Source: Paenibacillus terricola (GTDB lineage: Bacteria > Bacillota > Bacilli > Paenibacillales > Paenibacillaceae). From it: 64,000 bases of DNA. Shown piece after piece: positions 1 through 8,450 of this stretch. Every line of letters begins with the position of its first letter. Position 1 is the stretch's first letter. Location: assembly GCF_014779765.1 (NCBI RefSeq), contig NZ_JACXZA010000003.1, positions 868,001 through 932,000 on the forward strand. Reading direction: 5' to 3'. The notes under the pieces were generated by a model, which did no database searches, was not told the DNA's origin, and worked only from the letters and a program-made list of their open reading frames with translations. The position numbers and the translations under genes are program-made.

Positions 1-2
1 CA

Positions 3-596
3 GAACGGATTCTGACGGTAGCGTCCGCACTGGGCGCATCGTATATCCGATTGGGCGTTCCTGGCTACAACGGCAGCCGTCCCTATGGGGAACTGCTTGA
101 GGAGGGCCGTACCTATATCCGCGAGGCTGAGAAGCTCGCCCGCCGCTACGGCATCAAAGGGCTTGTCGAGACGCATCACAACACAATCGCACCAAGCGCT
201 TCGCTTGCACATCGACTGGTCGAAGGCTGTAATCCTGATCATATCGGCGTATTGTATGATCCGGGCAATCTCATCCATGAAGGCTTCGAGCAATATCGGA
301 TGGGCCTCGAGCTGCTAGGACCTTATCTAGCGCATGTCCATGTGAAAAATGCGGGCTGGACGCCTGTTACCGACAGCACAGATCCGCTCGAACCTGCATC
401 CTGGCGTTGTGCATGGCAGCCAGTTGCGGGCGGCATCGTGCCGTGGAAACAGGTGCTTGCTGACCTGAAAGCCGTTGGCTACCAAGGTGCTTTCGGCATT
501 GAAGATTTCAGCGGCGCTTTGGGCAGCAGCGAAATGCTGCAGCTGTTCGTCCGCCAGATGCATGCTTGGTGGGAGGAATTGCACACCAGCGAATAA
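3..596 (+). CDS. Sugar phosphate isomerase/epimerase family protein (5' end outside window)
   Basis: The reading frame is already open at base 3 and has no stop before 596, so the gene begins upstream of the window. The visible 197 residues look like the C-terminal two thirds of an AP-endonuclease-2 type TIM barrel. They contain GLVETHHNTIAPSAS, then GVLYDPGNLIHEG, HVHVKNAGW and a terminal GIEDFS strand, with the acidic and histidine residues (E, H, D, H, E) that bind the metal in xylose-isomerase-like isomerases and epimerases. The family acts on free or phosphorylated sugars and inositols in the cytoplasm; the substrate cannot be read from sequence. No partner is visible because the left flank is missing. 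The next gene is on the same strand but has its own ribosome site 90 bases on. Fold assignment is confident, exact reaction is not. Confidence 0.75.
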   Translation, partial: ERILTVASALGASYIRLGVPGYNGSRPYGELLEEGRTYIREAEKLARRYGIKGLVETHHNTIAPSASLAHRLVEGCNPDHIGVLYDPGNLIHEGFEQYRMGLELLGPYLAHVHVKNAGWTPVTDSTDPLEPASWRCAWQPVAGGIVPWKQVLADLKAVGYQGAFGIEDFSGALGSSEMLQLFVRQMHAWWEELHTSE

Positions 597-684
597 TCGA
601 ATCGATGTATAACATTGGCGTTCCGCGGAGAAAACAACGAGGATTGTATCTTTTTCCGCCCTCCGTTTGAAGGGAGAACGTCCA

Positions 685-1554
685 ATGAAACGACAAGCTA
701 GAACCTGTCTGCTGGTCGTCCTTGCACTTATGCTCGCCTATCCGACCGAAGCCGCGGCCTCTCCTTCTGCAGCCAGACACGAAGTAGAAGACCGTGCAGC
801 TGTTTCGATCGAGAACGGCGATGCCTTGCACTCGACCGAGCAGCGCAATTCGTACGCCCGCCCCCGCAAGAAACAGCGGAAGCAGGCTGCCATGAGCTGG
901 GTCTCGCTGGAGAAGCGTTACCCAGGCGCATTCGTCACGCATGGTCCGCGCAGTGTTCGGCGCGCCGCGCTTACGTTCGACGATGTGCCGGATCCGCGCT
1001 ATACAGGCAAAGTGCTCGATGTGCTCGCACGTCATAAGGTGAAAGCAACCTTCTTCGTGGTCGGTTCACTTGCATCACGCTATCCTGCGCTCGTACGCCG
1101 GATGGAACGAGAAGGACATACGGTTGGCAACCATTCTTACAACCATGCGGTATTCTCACAGTTGACAACCGAACAGTACCGCCGCCAAATCACGCGCACA
1201 GATGCCATTCTAGCGCCACTCGTCGGATATAGCCCACGCTATATTCGGCCTCCTTATGGCGAGATCCGATCGACTCAGGTGCAATGGGCCAAGCGCAATG
1301 GCTACGTGGTTGTGAACTGGGACGTCGACTCCGTCGATTGGCGCAGCCTGCGGAGCCGTTCCGTCATTATCAACGTCAAGAAGACGCTCCAGCCCGGCTC
1401 GATCATTCTCCAACACGCCGGAGGAGGCTCTACCCAGGATCTATCGGGCACCGTTGAGGCGCTGCCTGTCATTATCCGCATGCTTAGGAACAAAGGTTAT
1501 GAGCTCGTGACGATACCCGAAATGCTAGGTTCATCAGACGGCAGACGGCAGTAA
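685..1554 (+). CDS. Secreted polysaccharide deacetylase (NodB domain)
   Basis: A 289-residue exported protein of the carbohydrate esterase 4 family, which removes acetyl groups from N-acetylated polysaccharides such as peptidoglycan or chitin-like polymers outside the membrane. I chose the ATG at 685 rather than an in-frame TTG at 667 because AAGGGAG lies 8 bases before it and it opens a signal peptide (MKRQAR, a hydrophobic LLVVLALML core, then a likely cut after the AAA run). After a basic linker of about 70 residues comes the NodB domain with its motifs in order: TFDD (metal and base), GNHSYNH (metal histidines), RPPYG, VDSVDW and the ILQH motif near the end. All catalytic residues seem intact. 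The gene is monocistronic and converges on the LysM/3D gene across a strong shared hairpin. Confidence 0.9.
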   Translation: MKRQARTCLLVVLALMLAYPTEAAASPSAARHEVEDRAAVSIENGDALHSTEQRNSYARPRKKQRKQAAMSWVSLEKRYPGAFVTHGPRSVRRAALTFDDVPDPRYTGKVLDVLARHKVKATFFVVGSLASRYPALVRRMEREGHTVGNHSYNHAVFSQLTTEQYRRQITRTDAILAPLVGYSPRYIRPPYGEIRSTQVQWAKRNGYVVVNWDVDSVDWRSLRSRSVIINVKKTLQPGSIILQHAGGGSTQDLSGTVEALPVIIRMLRNKGYELVTIPEMLGSSDGRRQ

Positions 1555-1641
1555 CCTAAGGAGAGAATGTACGAGCTAAGCTACAAGACCAGTGAATGCC
1601 AGGCACTAGTAAAATGGTGAATCCGTAATGCATTCCATGTA

Positions 1642-1693
1642 AACAACAAGAAAGCGGAGATGCAGCATTGTGCATCTCCGCTTTCTTGTTGTT
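1642..1693. terminator. Bidirectional terminator between convergent genes
   Basis: A perfect 23-bp inverted repeat (1642-1664 and 1671-1693, six-base loop) lies between the ends of the polysaccharide deacetylase (+) and the LysM/3D gene (-). The arms are A-rich on the left and T-rich on the right (TTTCTTGTTGTT), so it can terminate in both directions. Confidence 0.85.
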
Positions 1694-1720
1694 GTAATGC
1701 GAGCCAATAAACTTTTTGAA

Positions 1721-2407
1721 TTAAGATTCCAGCACGTACACCTTTACATATTGAATGCCGAAATTACTCACCTGCGCTGCCGTTCCTGGGACAAACAGGT
1801 CAATGCGATTGCCTTTAATTGCACTTCCTACGTCCAATGCGGTAGCGATCATTCCCCCCGTTGGGAGTCCTGCGTAGTCGTAACCGACTATGTACAGCTT
1901 CGTACCTAATGCAATCTGGGATGGATCGACTGCTACTGTACCTACCTTAAGCGAATTACCGAAGTAATCAAGTCCGCCCCAACCGCCATTCTCTGCCGGG
2001 TCTGCAGAATAGGCTGTCGCCGTCATCTGAATCGTTCTAGCGACATCAAACTGTTTGCCGCTGACAGTTACGCTGTCGTTGCTAACTGCACTTGCTGCTG
2101 TTGATACTGTCGTTGAAGGCGCAGATGCCAGCTTAAACGTATTGTTGATTGTCGGAATCGTAAGCCGCTGACCTTCGATAATATTGTTCGGGTTTACATT
2201 CGGGTTAGCCGCGGCAATCTGCCCCACCGACAGCCCGTAATATTGGGACAGCGTCCAGAACGTCGTCGTCTTCGTCGCTACATGAACGGATGCTGCATCA
2301 GCAGATGCCGAGGACCATGCGATCGAGACGCCAATAACAACAGCTGCGGCTGTGCGCGCCCACTGCTTCAAACTTTGTGAAAACGGTTTCACTGAGAATT
2401 GCGTCAT
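1721..2407 (-). CDS. Secreted LysM and 3D-domain cell-wall protein (YocH/YuiC-like)
   Basis: A 228-residue exported protein with a signal peptide (hydrophobic TAAAVVIGVSIAWSSASA, residues about 20-37), one LysM domain (residues about 42-88; WTLSQYYGLSVGQIAAANP) and a C-terminal 3D domain (residues about 130-228). The 3D domain keeps the conserved aspartates in DVGSAIKGNRIDLF and the start MTATAYSADPAENGG. Proteins of this layout bind peptidoglycan through LysM and are lytic transglycosylase-like or muramidase-like wall enzymes (YocH type in Bacillus). The ATG is preceded by AGGAGG. The mRNA leader is a c-di-AMP riboswitch, the usual control for wall hydrolases of this kind. Confidence is high for domains, moderate for catalytic activity. 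Confidence 0.9.
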   Translation of the reverse strand: MTQFSVKPFSQSLKQWARTAAAVVIGVSIAWSSASADAASVHVATKTTTFWTLSQYYGLSVGQIAAANPNVNPNNIIEGQRLTIPTINNTFKLASAPSTTVSTAASAVSNDSVTVSGKQFDVARTIQMTATAYSADPAENGGWGGLDYFGNSLKVGTVAVDPSQIALGTKLYIVGYDYAGLPTGGMIATALDVGSAIKGNRIDLFVPGTAAQVSNFGIQYVKVYVLES

Positions 2408-2429
2408 TATGATATATCCTCCTGTTGTA

Positions 2430-2596
2430 TACGCCTACGAGGTTAGTTGTCGGATTCGGTTAAGGAGTCACCCTACGCATCGAACAGTGGCAATGCCAGC
2501 TGTTTATGCGATTCACCCCGAGGATTCAGCACAGCGATATATGGCTGTCCTGATCTCCATGAATCTCCCCCGCACGTTAGTTTCGGCTCGCGTAAA
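2430..2596 (-). promoter_or_regulatory. c-di-AMP riboswitch (ydaO/yuaA class)
   Basis: On the minus strand the leader of the LysM/3D gene carries the diagnostic blocks of the ydaO/yuaA aptamer in order: GCGGGGGA, then GGGGTGAATC, then CCGAATCCGACAACTAACC and CTCGTAGGCGT. A closing P1 helix can form between TACGC at 2591-2595 and GCGTA at 2430-2434. The aptamer ends about 10 bases before the AGGAGG of the gene, so the switch probably acts at or near the ribosome site; I see no separate terminator hairpin between the two. The class binds cyclic di-AMP and usually turns genes off, mostly wall hydrolases and osmolyte or potassium transporters. Here it would link wall remodelling to c-di-AMP. Confidence 0.9.
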
Positions 2597-2786
2597 ACAA
2601 TACCACATTAAACTGGCGCATGAAACTGGTAATTCCCGCCACGACGTGTTCCGCGCATCTCTCGCCCGACTCCAAATGAGCCGTCGAACGCTGCTTTTGT
2701 GAACGCTTGAAGCACTTCAAATCCGTTGAAAAATAAGCGCTTCAGGAAGCATGAACTTGTAAAGTCTGATATTTGTACAAATGCCG

Positions 2787-2816
2787 TTGCAGGCACGATT
2801 CCTGCGTGAATACAAT
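2787..2816 (+). promoter_or_regulatory. Candidate sigma-A promoter for the GDP-sugar/glycosyltransferase operon
   Basis: TTGCAG at 2787-2792 and TACAAT at 2811-2816 are separated by 18 bp and lie 75 bp before the manC start. They match the vegetative -35 and -10 consensus reasonably. The interval 2600-2786 between this promoter and the riboswitch leader must also hold the minus-strand promoter for the LysM/3D gene, which I could not place. Confidence 0.45.
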
Positions 2817-2890
2817 GGCATAGCATTTGTATATGGAAGCTGTTTGTCCCGTCACACGGGATGGCTCGTGATTGGAGGTCGTTGCATTAC

Positions 2891-3916
2891 ATGATGAACA
2901 TCATGATCATGGCCGGCGGCAAAGGTACCCGGTTCTGGCCCCGCAGCGTCAAAACGATACCTAAGCAATTCCTGTCATTCGGCTCGGGACCTACGCTCAT
3001 CCAGCAGACTGTTGACCGATTCCGGCGCCTTGTGCCTGATGAACGTCTATACATTGCAGCGCCAACCGCGCACGTCCCGCTAGTTATCAACCAATTGCCC
3101 TCTCTATCTACTAATCAAATCTTCACGGAGCCGGAGCAAAAAGGGACTGCCGCCTGCATCGCCTATGCCGCTTACAGCATGCTAGCCAAAGGCGATGATC
3201 ATCCGATCGTATTCGTACCAGCCGACCAATATATCGCTGATGATGACATTTATCTTGCCGCCATCGAGCGTGCTGCGCAGGCGGCAGCAGCAGATAATGC
3301 CATCGTTACGCTCGGTATTCGTCCGGATCGCCCTGATACAGGCTTTGGTTACATGGAACTCGAAGCCGATGAAGCCGGGGCGGATGCGGGAGATGTACTG
3401 CATAAAGTGAAACGGTTCTTAGAGAAGCCGGATGCGTCAACGGCGGAGATGCTGATTAAGCAGCACAACGTATATTGGAACAGCGGCATTGTCGCCTGGC
3501 GTCCTTCCTCGATTATGCATCATGTTATCCTCAGGGAGCCCAAGTTATGGCAGCCGTTTATCGAACATGACGGCGATGCCACCTTGGCTTATGCGGCTAT
3601 TCCCGAGCTGTCGATCGACTATGCCGTATTGGAGAAAACCGATGAAATCCGCTGCATTCCAATCGACTGCGGTTGGGACGATATCGGATCGTGGGCTGCA
3701 TTCCGCCGGCGTCATGCATCCGACTCATTCGGCAATGTCGCGCAAGGCGCCATTCGGTTGTTTGAAAGCGAGGGCAATACCGTCTACTCCGAGACAGAGA
3801 CGCTGCTTATCGGCGTATCAGACCTGATTGTCGTCTCTACTCCACATGGTTTGCTCGTCTGCCATCGTTCCGAGGAGCCGCGTTTGAAACATTGGCTGAA
3901 CGAGTCTACGAGGTGA
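2891..3916 (+). CDS. manC: Mannose-1-phosphate guanylyltransferase
   Basis: A 341-residue cytoplasmic nucleotidyltransferase that makes GDP-mannose from GTP and mannose 1-phosphate. The N-terminus has the signature IMAGGKGTRFWPRS with the downstream lysine motif PKQFL, followed by VFVPADQYI, GIRPDRPDTGFGYME, the FLEKPD strand and a late DCGWDDIGSWA segment. All are typical of the short monofunctional GDP-mannose pyrophosphorylases without the C-terminal isomerase domain of bifunctional enzymes. The ATG at 2891 (another at 2894) fits the family start, with GGAGG 12 bases upstream; an in-frame ATG at 2861 would add ten unrelated residues. It is the first gene of a plus-strand operon, 7 bases ahead of the next gene, which would use its product. 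Confidence 0.9.
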   Translation: MMNIMIMAGGKGTRFWPRSVKTIPKQFLSFGSGPTLIQQTVDRFRRLVPDERLYIAAPTAHVPLVINQLPSLSTNQIFTEPEQKGTAACIAYAAYSMLAKGDDHPIVFVPADQYIADDDIYLAAIERAAQAAAADNAIVTLGIRPDRPDTGFGYMELEADEAGADAGDVLHKVKRFLEKPDASTAEMLIKQHNVYWNSGIVAWRPSSIMHHVILREPKLWQPFIEHDGDATLAYAAIPELSIDYAVLEKTDEIRCIPIDCGWDDIGSWAAFRRRHASDSFGNVAQGAIRLFESEGNTVYSETETLLIGVSDLIVVSTPHGLLVCHRSEEPRLKHWLNESTR

Positions 3917-3923
3917 TGCAAGC

Positions 3924-4901
3924 ATGAAAGCACTCCTTACGGGCATCACCGGGTTTGTCGGCAGCCACCTTGCATCCTTGCTGCTCAATGATGGCGTGGA
4001 GGTCATCGGCACCTACCGCGCCCACAACAGTCAGCAAGACGGGAAACGATTTGACATACCGTCGATCAAGGACGTTCGTCATGTGGAATGCGAGCTTCGA
4101 GACGCCGCTGCAGTCGATGCACTCCTTGCGGCCGAACGTCCTGATTATTTGTTCCATCTGGCTGCCCAAAGCTTCGTCCCCGCCTCCTGGGCATCGCCCA
4201 GCGACACGATTCATAACAACGTAGCAGGCCAAGTGAACTTGCTGGATTCCATTCGTCAACAGGGGCTGCCCACCAAGGTGCTCATTGCAGGTTCAAGCGA
4301 AGAATACGGCGAGGTTCATGCAGACGAACTGCCCGTTACGGAGCTTAACCCGCTTCGACCAATGAATCCTTATGCAATCAGCAAAATCGCACAGGACTTT
4401 CTAGCCGTGCAATATTATCGGCAATACGGCGTACCCGTCGTTCGGATGCGGACGTTTAATCATATCGGCCCCCGGCAGAACGAACATTTCGTTACGTCCA
4501 GCTTTGCCAAGCAAATCGCAGAGATCGAGAAAGGCCTCCGTCCACCCGTTCTCTATGTCGGCAATCTGGACGCCGAGCGCGACTTCACTGACGTCCGGGA
4601 CGTTGTACGCGCCTACTGGCTAGCGATACAGCACGGTACGCCAGGTGAATGCTATAACATCGCATCTGGACGCAGTTGGTCCATCGGCAGCCTGCTGCAG
4701 CTGCTGCTGTCGCTATCGCCGATCACAGTTACGATTGAACAAGATGCCGCGCGGATGCGTCCATCGGACGTACCGATCGTTATCGGCGATGCAGCCAAGT
4801 TCTCCAGCCTGACCGGCTGGCAGCCTGAGATTCCAATCGAGACGACCATGCGTGAGGTGCTCGACTATTGGCGAGATAAGCTCGAGCTCGATAAGGGCTA
4901 G
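3924..4901 (+). CDS. GDP-4-keto-6-deoxy-D-mannose reductase / GDP-mannose 4,6-dehydratase family
   Basis: A 325-residue extended short-chain dehydrogenase. It begins with the NAD(P)-binding GITGFVGSHLA (residues 7-17) and has the active-site serine region GSSEEYG and the YAISK catalytic pair (Tyr and Lys spaced by three). It then has FNHIGPRQ, GNLDAERDFTDVRDVVRAY and a C-terminal RPSDVPIVIGDAAK segment. The last blocks resemble Rmd-type reductases, which turn GDP-4-keto-6-deoxymannose into GDP-D-rhamnose, more than the longer Gmd dehydratases, but the two families are close. The gene follows manC by 7 bases, so GDP-mannose is the natural starting point. No second dehydrogenase sits beside it, so either this enzyme does more than one step or the partner is elsewhere. 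Confidence 0.75.
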   Translation: MKALLTGITGFVGSHLASLLLNDGVEVIGTYRAHNSQQDGKRFDIPSIKDVRHVECELRDAAAVDALLAAERPDYLFHLAAQSFVPASWASPSDTIHNNVAGQVNLLDSIRQQGLPTKVLIAGSSEEYGEVHADELPVTELNPLRPMNPYAISKIAQDFLAVQYYRQYGVPVVRMRTFNHIGPRQNEHFVTSSFAKQIAEIEKGLRPPVLYVGNLDAERDFTDVRDVVRAYWLAIQHGTPGECYNIASGRSWSIGSLLQLLLSLSPITVTIEQDAARMRPSDVPIVIGDAAKFSSLTGWQPEIPIETTMREVLDYWRDKLELDKG

Positions 4902-4974
4902 TGCAAGACATGACAAGTTCCTCCTTCCGATAAGTTGTATCCCACTCCGATTCCAAGAGGGCAGGTGAATCCTC

Positions 4975-7128
4975 ATGCCATCCCGTTCAGCGAGAAGCTC
5001 AGCCCGCGCCAAATCCCGTTCTTCCCGCACACGCAAACGATCGATCCGTTCCCGCTCGAAAGCTTCTAAATTTTCTAAGGCCTCCAAGCTGCGGCGCAAA
5101 CGCGGCACGATTAGAAAGCGCCGACGGCGCATCATAAGCAAACGCAGAAAACGTGCCACGCACGTTAGAACAATGCCTTCGCAAGCCGCTGTCTCCGTCT
5201 GGGAGCGTTATGAACGCGATCCACAATACGGCACCTTCGATCCCGGTCATGCGAATGAGCCGGTTGTCATCGATAAGAAGCCGCTGATCCGTCCCATTAC
5301 GATTATCATCCTGACATGGAACGGTATTGACTATACGCGCAAATGTCTGGATGCCCTTCAACCTTCCTTGCAAGCGGGGATGACCGAGGTGCTCGTATTC
5401 GACAACGGCAGCACGGATGGTACGGTCAGCTACTTACAATCGATTCCATGGGTGAAGCTCATTCCCCATCCTTTCAATATCGGCTTCGTAGCAGGCAATA
5501 ATGCCGCACTCCCGTATGCAAGGCCCGACAGCGATATCGTCCTGCTCAACAACGATATTCTCGCCGAGCAGCATGATTGGCTGTCGAAGCTGCAGGAGAC
5601 AGCCTACCGGTCGCGTGACATCGGCATTGTCGGCTGCCGTCTGCACGGACCTGAGGGCCAGCTGCATCATGCAGGCACCTACATCCTGCCTGATGATCTA
5701 ACAGGCCAGCAGATCGGCGGCGAAGAACATGACCTGCGCCAATACACGAGTATTCGCGATGTGCAGGGCATTATCTTTGCAACAGCATACTTGAAAAGAG
5801 AACTTATCCAGCGCATCGGCTTCCTCGATCCCGAATATTTCTCCTACTTCGAAGATACGGACTACTGCTTGAAGGCGATTATGTCGGGCTATCGCGTCGT
5901 ATGCGACGGACGTGTCACCTTGCATCACTACCACAACACGTCCACGCGCGTAAACGGGGTCAACTTCTGGGATATGTACAACAGGTCTCGTGAAATATTC
6001 CGGAGCAAGTGGGCTGCCCCGCTTGAATCGCGCTACGAGAGCCGGGTGAACTGGCAGTCGCTCGCATTCCTATCCTTGTACGGATATACCGAAACATCAA
6101 GAAACCTGATGCTTGCACTCGACCGCAGTCATGTGAAAGTATCCTACCGATATGTGTACGGTCCAGGAACGCCGCTGCCATTCGGCGAACCCGAAACAGG
6201 ACCGGACAATCGGATTAATTTGTTCAAAAAGCGGTCCACAGCGGGCGATCGCATCCATATCGTTTATGGGCAGGGCGACGTGTTCTTCAGAAATGACGGC
6301 GACTACAAAATCGGTTACACGATGCTGGAGGTCGACGGCCTCCCTGCAGACTGGGTACAACAATGTAATGCGATGAACGAGGTATGGGTACCGTCCCGAT
6401 TCAATCTTCAGACGTTCCGCGACAGCGGCGTCCGGGTGCCGATTCATGTGATGCCTCTCGGCGTAGATCCTGAATACTTTCACCCCGGGATTCGCGGCAA
6501 ACGGTTCTTCGACGACAAGTTCACCTTCCTCTCCGTGTTCGAGTGGGGTGAGCGCAAATCGCCGGAAACGCTGTTCGAAGCATTCGCCGCAGCGTTCCAC
6601 GGGCGGGACGATGTTCGGCTCGTCTGCAAAATCATTAACAATGATCCAACGATCGACGTCCCAACTGAAATTCGTAAGCTGAGACTAGGCTCTGCAGCAG
6701 ACCGCATCCTTGTGCTGCATAACGATAAAATCCCTTCCCACTGGATGGGCAGCCTGTATCGCTCGGCGGACTGCTTCATTCTGCCGACTCGCGGCGAAGG
6801 CTGGGGCATGCCGATTCTAGAGGCGATGGCAAGCGGTCTCCCCGTCATCGCGACCAACTGGAGCGCGCAGACCGAGTTTATGAACGAATCGAACAGTTAC
6901 CCGCTGCGCGTAAAACGACTCGTGCCTGCAGAAGCAAGATGCGTCTACTACCACGGCTTCAACTGGGCTGAACCCGATCTTGATCATATGATCGAATTAA
7001 TGCGTTATGTCGCAGATCATCCGCAGGAAGCGGCAGAGAAAGGTCGAATCGCAGCCGCCGATATGCACAGCCGTTTCACATGGGACCACGCAGCCGCAAG
7101 AATGAAGAATCGGCTGCTGATGCTATGA
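4975..7128 (+). CDS. Two-domain glycosyltransferase (GT2 + GT4-like) with a protamine-like basic N-terminal tail
   Basis: A 717-residue cytoplasmic glycosyltransferase with two catalytic modules. Residues about 105-340 are a GT2/GT-A rhamnosyltransferase-like domain: TIIILTWNG, the nucleotide-binding FDNGSTDGT, FNIGFVAGNN, LLNNDI (metal-binding acidic motif) and the acceptor region FSYFEDTDYCLKA. Residues about 420-717 are a GT-B (GT4-like) domain ending in LPTRGEGWGMPILEAMASG, which carries the nucleotide-sugar-binding glutamates. The first 65 residues are almost only Arg, Ser and Lys, an unusual tail for this enzyme class. A purine-rich site (GAGGGCAGG) precedes the ATG, so the tail is probably translated; the first alternative start is Met67 without an obvious site. 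The stop overlaps the start of the next gene (ATGA). The likely role is extension of a rhamnose-type glycan. Confidence 0.85.
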   Translation: MPSRSARSSARAKSRSSRTRKRSIRSRSKASKFSKASKLRRKRGTIRKRRRRIISKRRKRATHVRTMPSQAAVSVWERYERDPQYGTFDPGHANEPVVIDKKPLIRPITIIILTWNGIDYTRKCLDALQPSLQAGMTEVLVFDNGSTDGTVSYLQSIPWVKLIPHPFNIGFVAGNNAALPYARPDSDIVLLNNDILAEQHDWLSKLQETAYRSRDIGIVGCRLHGPEGQLHHAGTYILPDDLTGQQIGGEEHDLRQYTSIRDVQGIIFATAYLKRELIQRIGFLDPEYFSYFEDTDYCLKAIMSGYRVVCDGRVTLHHYHNTSTRVNGVNFWDMYNRSREIFRSKWAAPLESRYESRVNWQSLAFLSLYGYTETSRNLMLALDRSHVKVSYRYVYGPGTPLPFGEPETGPDNRINLFKKRSTAGDRIHIVYGQGDVFFRNDGDYKIGYTMLEVDGLPADWVQQCNAMNEVWVPSRFNLQTFRDSGVRVPIHVMPLGVDPEYFHPGIRGKRFFDDKFTFLSVFEWGERKSPETLFEAFAAAFHGRDDVRLVCKIINNDPTIDVPTEIRKLRLGSAADRILVLHNDKIPSHWMGSLYRSADCFILPTRGEGWGMPILEAMASGLPVIATNWSAQTEFMNESNSYPLRVKRLVPAEARCVYYHGFNWAEPDLDHMIELMRYVADHPQEAAEKGRIAAADMHSRFTWDHAAARMKNRLLML

Positions 7129-8450
7129 GCAAGCGGGCCGCACGTCATAGGCGTACGCGGCGGGCGGCCTCTCGCGCGCGGAAAGGTTCCCGTACGCGAT
7201 CCCAGTGGAATGGAGCAGTCCGCAAGAGCGGACGTACACGGCGCCGCTATACGAGCGGCAGAGCCCGTGTAGTTGCAGGCGGCGGTGCGCAGCTTGCTCC
7301 GCTGCCTGTCGCTCCACCGCCGCCTGAGCTTGAAGGTATGCCCGGTGTACAGATCGTCGGCTTCAGCCGTTCCGACTCTGGGCTTGGTGAAGCGTGCAGG
7401 CTTCAGGCAGCTTCTTTATTAAGCGCCGGTGTACCTGCCTCCATCATCAGTTGTGATTCGTTATCAATGGGCAATGCGTCCGATTTATCCTGGGCTCATC
7501 TGGAGATTGGCGCTCCCGTTCACAAGTGTACGATTATGCAATTCAATCCCGATTATATGCTCCATGTGCTCGGACGGCTTGGACATCAGCTCGTTGATCG
7601 CAAACACACAATTGGGTATTGGCACTGGGAAATGACTGATATTCCGGACAGTTGGTCGGATAGCTGGCCTTATGTACGAGAAATCTGGACACCTTCCCGG
7701 TTCGTTCGAGATGTCGTTGCGATGAAAAGTCCGGTGCCTGTGCTGACGATGCCATATGGCATCGCGGTCCCGGCAGCCCGAGGCGTTCAACAAAGCAGTC
7801 GTGCAGCATATGGCTTACCGGACGATAGCTTCTTGTTCTTAACGATGTTCGACACCCACAGCTTCGTCGAACGCAAGAACCCGATTGGCGCACTTGATGC
7901 GTTCCTCCACGCCTTCGGAGCAATTAATCCAGCCGTCGGGCTCGTTGTGAAAGCCAACCATGCGAATGCTGGCGGGGCCGCGTTAGAGCTCCTGAAGCAG
8001 CGAATAGCCGGCTGCCGCAATGTGTATTGGATCGAGGCACCTATGACAAGGCAGCAGACAGCCGGACTCCTTGCATGCTGTGACGCCTATGTATCGCTGC
8101 ATCGTGCCGAAGGGTTCGGCCTTGCCATCGCAGAGGCAATGGCGATGAGTAAGCCCGTCATCGCGACAGACTGGTCCGGGAATACAGACTTCCTCCAACT
8201 GGGCAACGGGTGCCCTGTCCGCTATACGCTCGTGCCGAATCCGGTTACGGTTGGTCCTTATCAAGCGGGAGGCTGGTGGGCAGACCCCGACCTGCGCCAC
8301 GCAGCGTCCTATATGGAGCAGCTTGTGTCCAATCGAGGCATTGGCTATCGGCTTGGCGCAGCAGCTTCTCATACCATTGCCTCTCTCTACAACCCGGCCG
8401 TACTTGGTGCTGCGATGCGAAGTCGTCTGACAGAGATCGGAGTACTGTAA
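7125..8450 (+). CDS. GT4-family glycosyltransferase with basic N-terminal tail
   Basis: A 441-residue glycosyltransferase translationally coupled to the preceding gene through an ATGA overlap at 7125-7128; an in-frame ATG at 7080 lies inside the upstream gene and is unlikely. Residues 1-55 are very basic (RHRRTRRAASRARKG and similar), like the tail of the preceding enzyme, followed by a Pro/Ala linker. The enzyme proper has GFSRSDSGLGEACR, IGYWHWEMTDIPDSW, a central IWTPSRFVRD and the GT4 nucleotide-sugar site AEGFGLAIAEAMAMSKP followed by TDWSGNTDFL. This is the GT-B fold with retaining chemistry. Donor and acceptor are unknown. It is the last gene of the manC operon. Two neighbouring enzymes with independent but similar tails point to a shared location or partner, perhaps the spore coat. 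Confidence 0.85.
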   Translation: MSKRAARHRRTRRAASRARKGSRTRSQWNGAVRKSGRTRRRYTSGRARVVAGGGAQLAPLPVAPPPPELEGMPGVQIVGFSRSDSGLGEACRLQAASLLSAGVPASIISCDSLSMGNASDLSWAHLEIGAPVHKCTIMQFNPDYMLHVLGRLGHQLVDRKHTIGYWHWEMTDIPDSWSDSWPYVREIWTPSRFVRDVVAMKSPVPVLTMPYGIAVPAARGVQQSSRAAYGLPDDSFLFLTMFDTHSFVERKNPIGALDAFLHAFGAINPAVGLVVKANHANAGGAALELLKQRIAGCRNVYWIEAPMTRQQTAGLLACCDAYVSLHRAEGFGLAIAEAMAMSKPVIATDWSGNTDFLQLGNGCPVRYTLVPNPVTVGPYQAGGWWADPDLRHAASYMEQLVSNRGIGYRLGAAASHTIASLYNPAVLGAAMRSRLTEIGVL

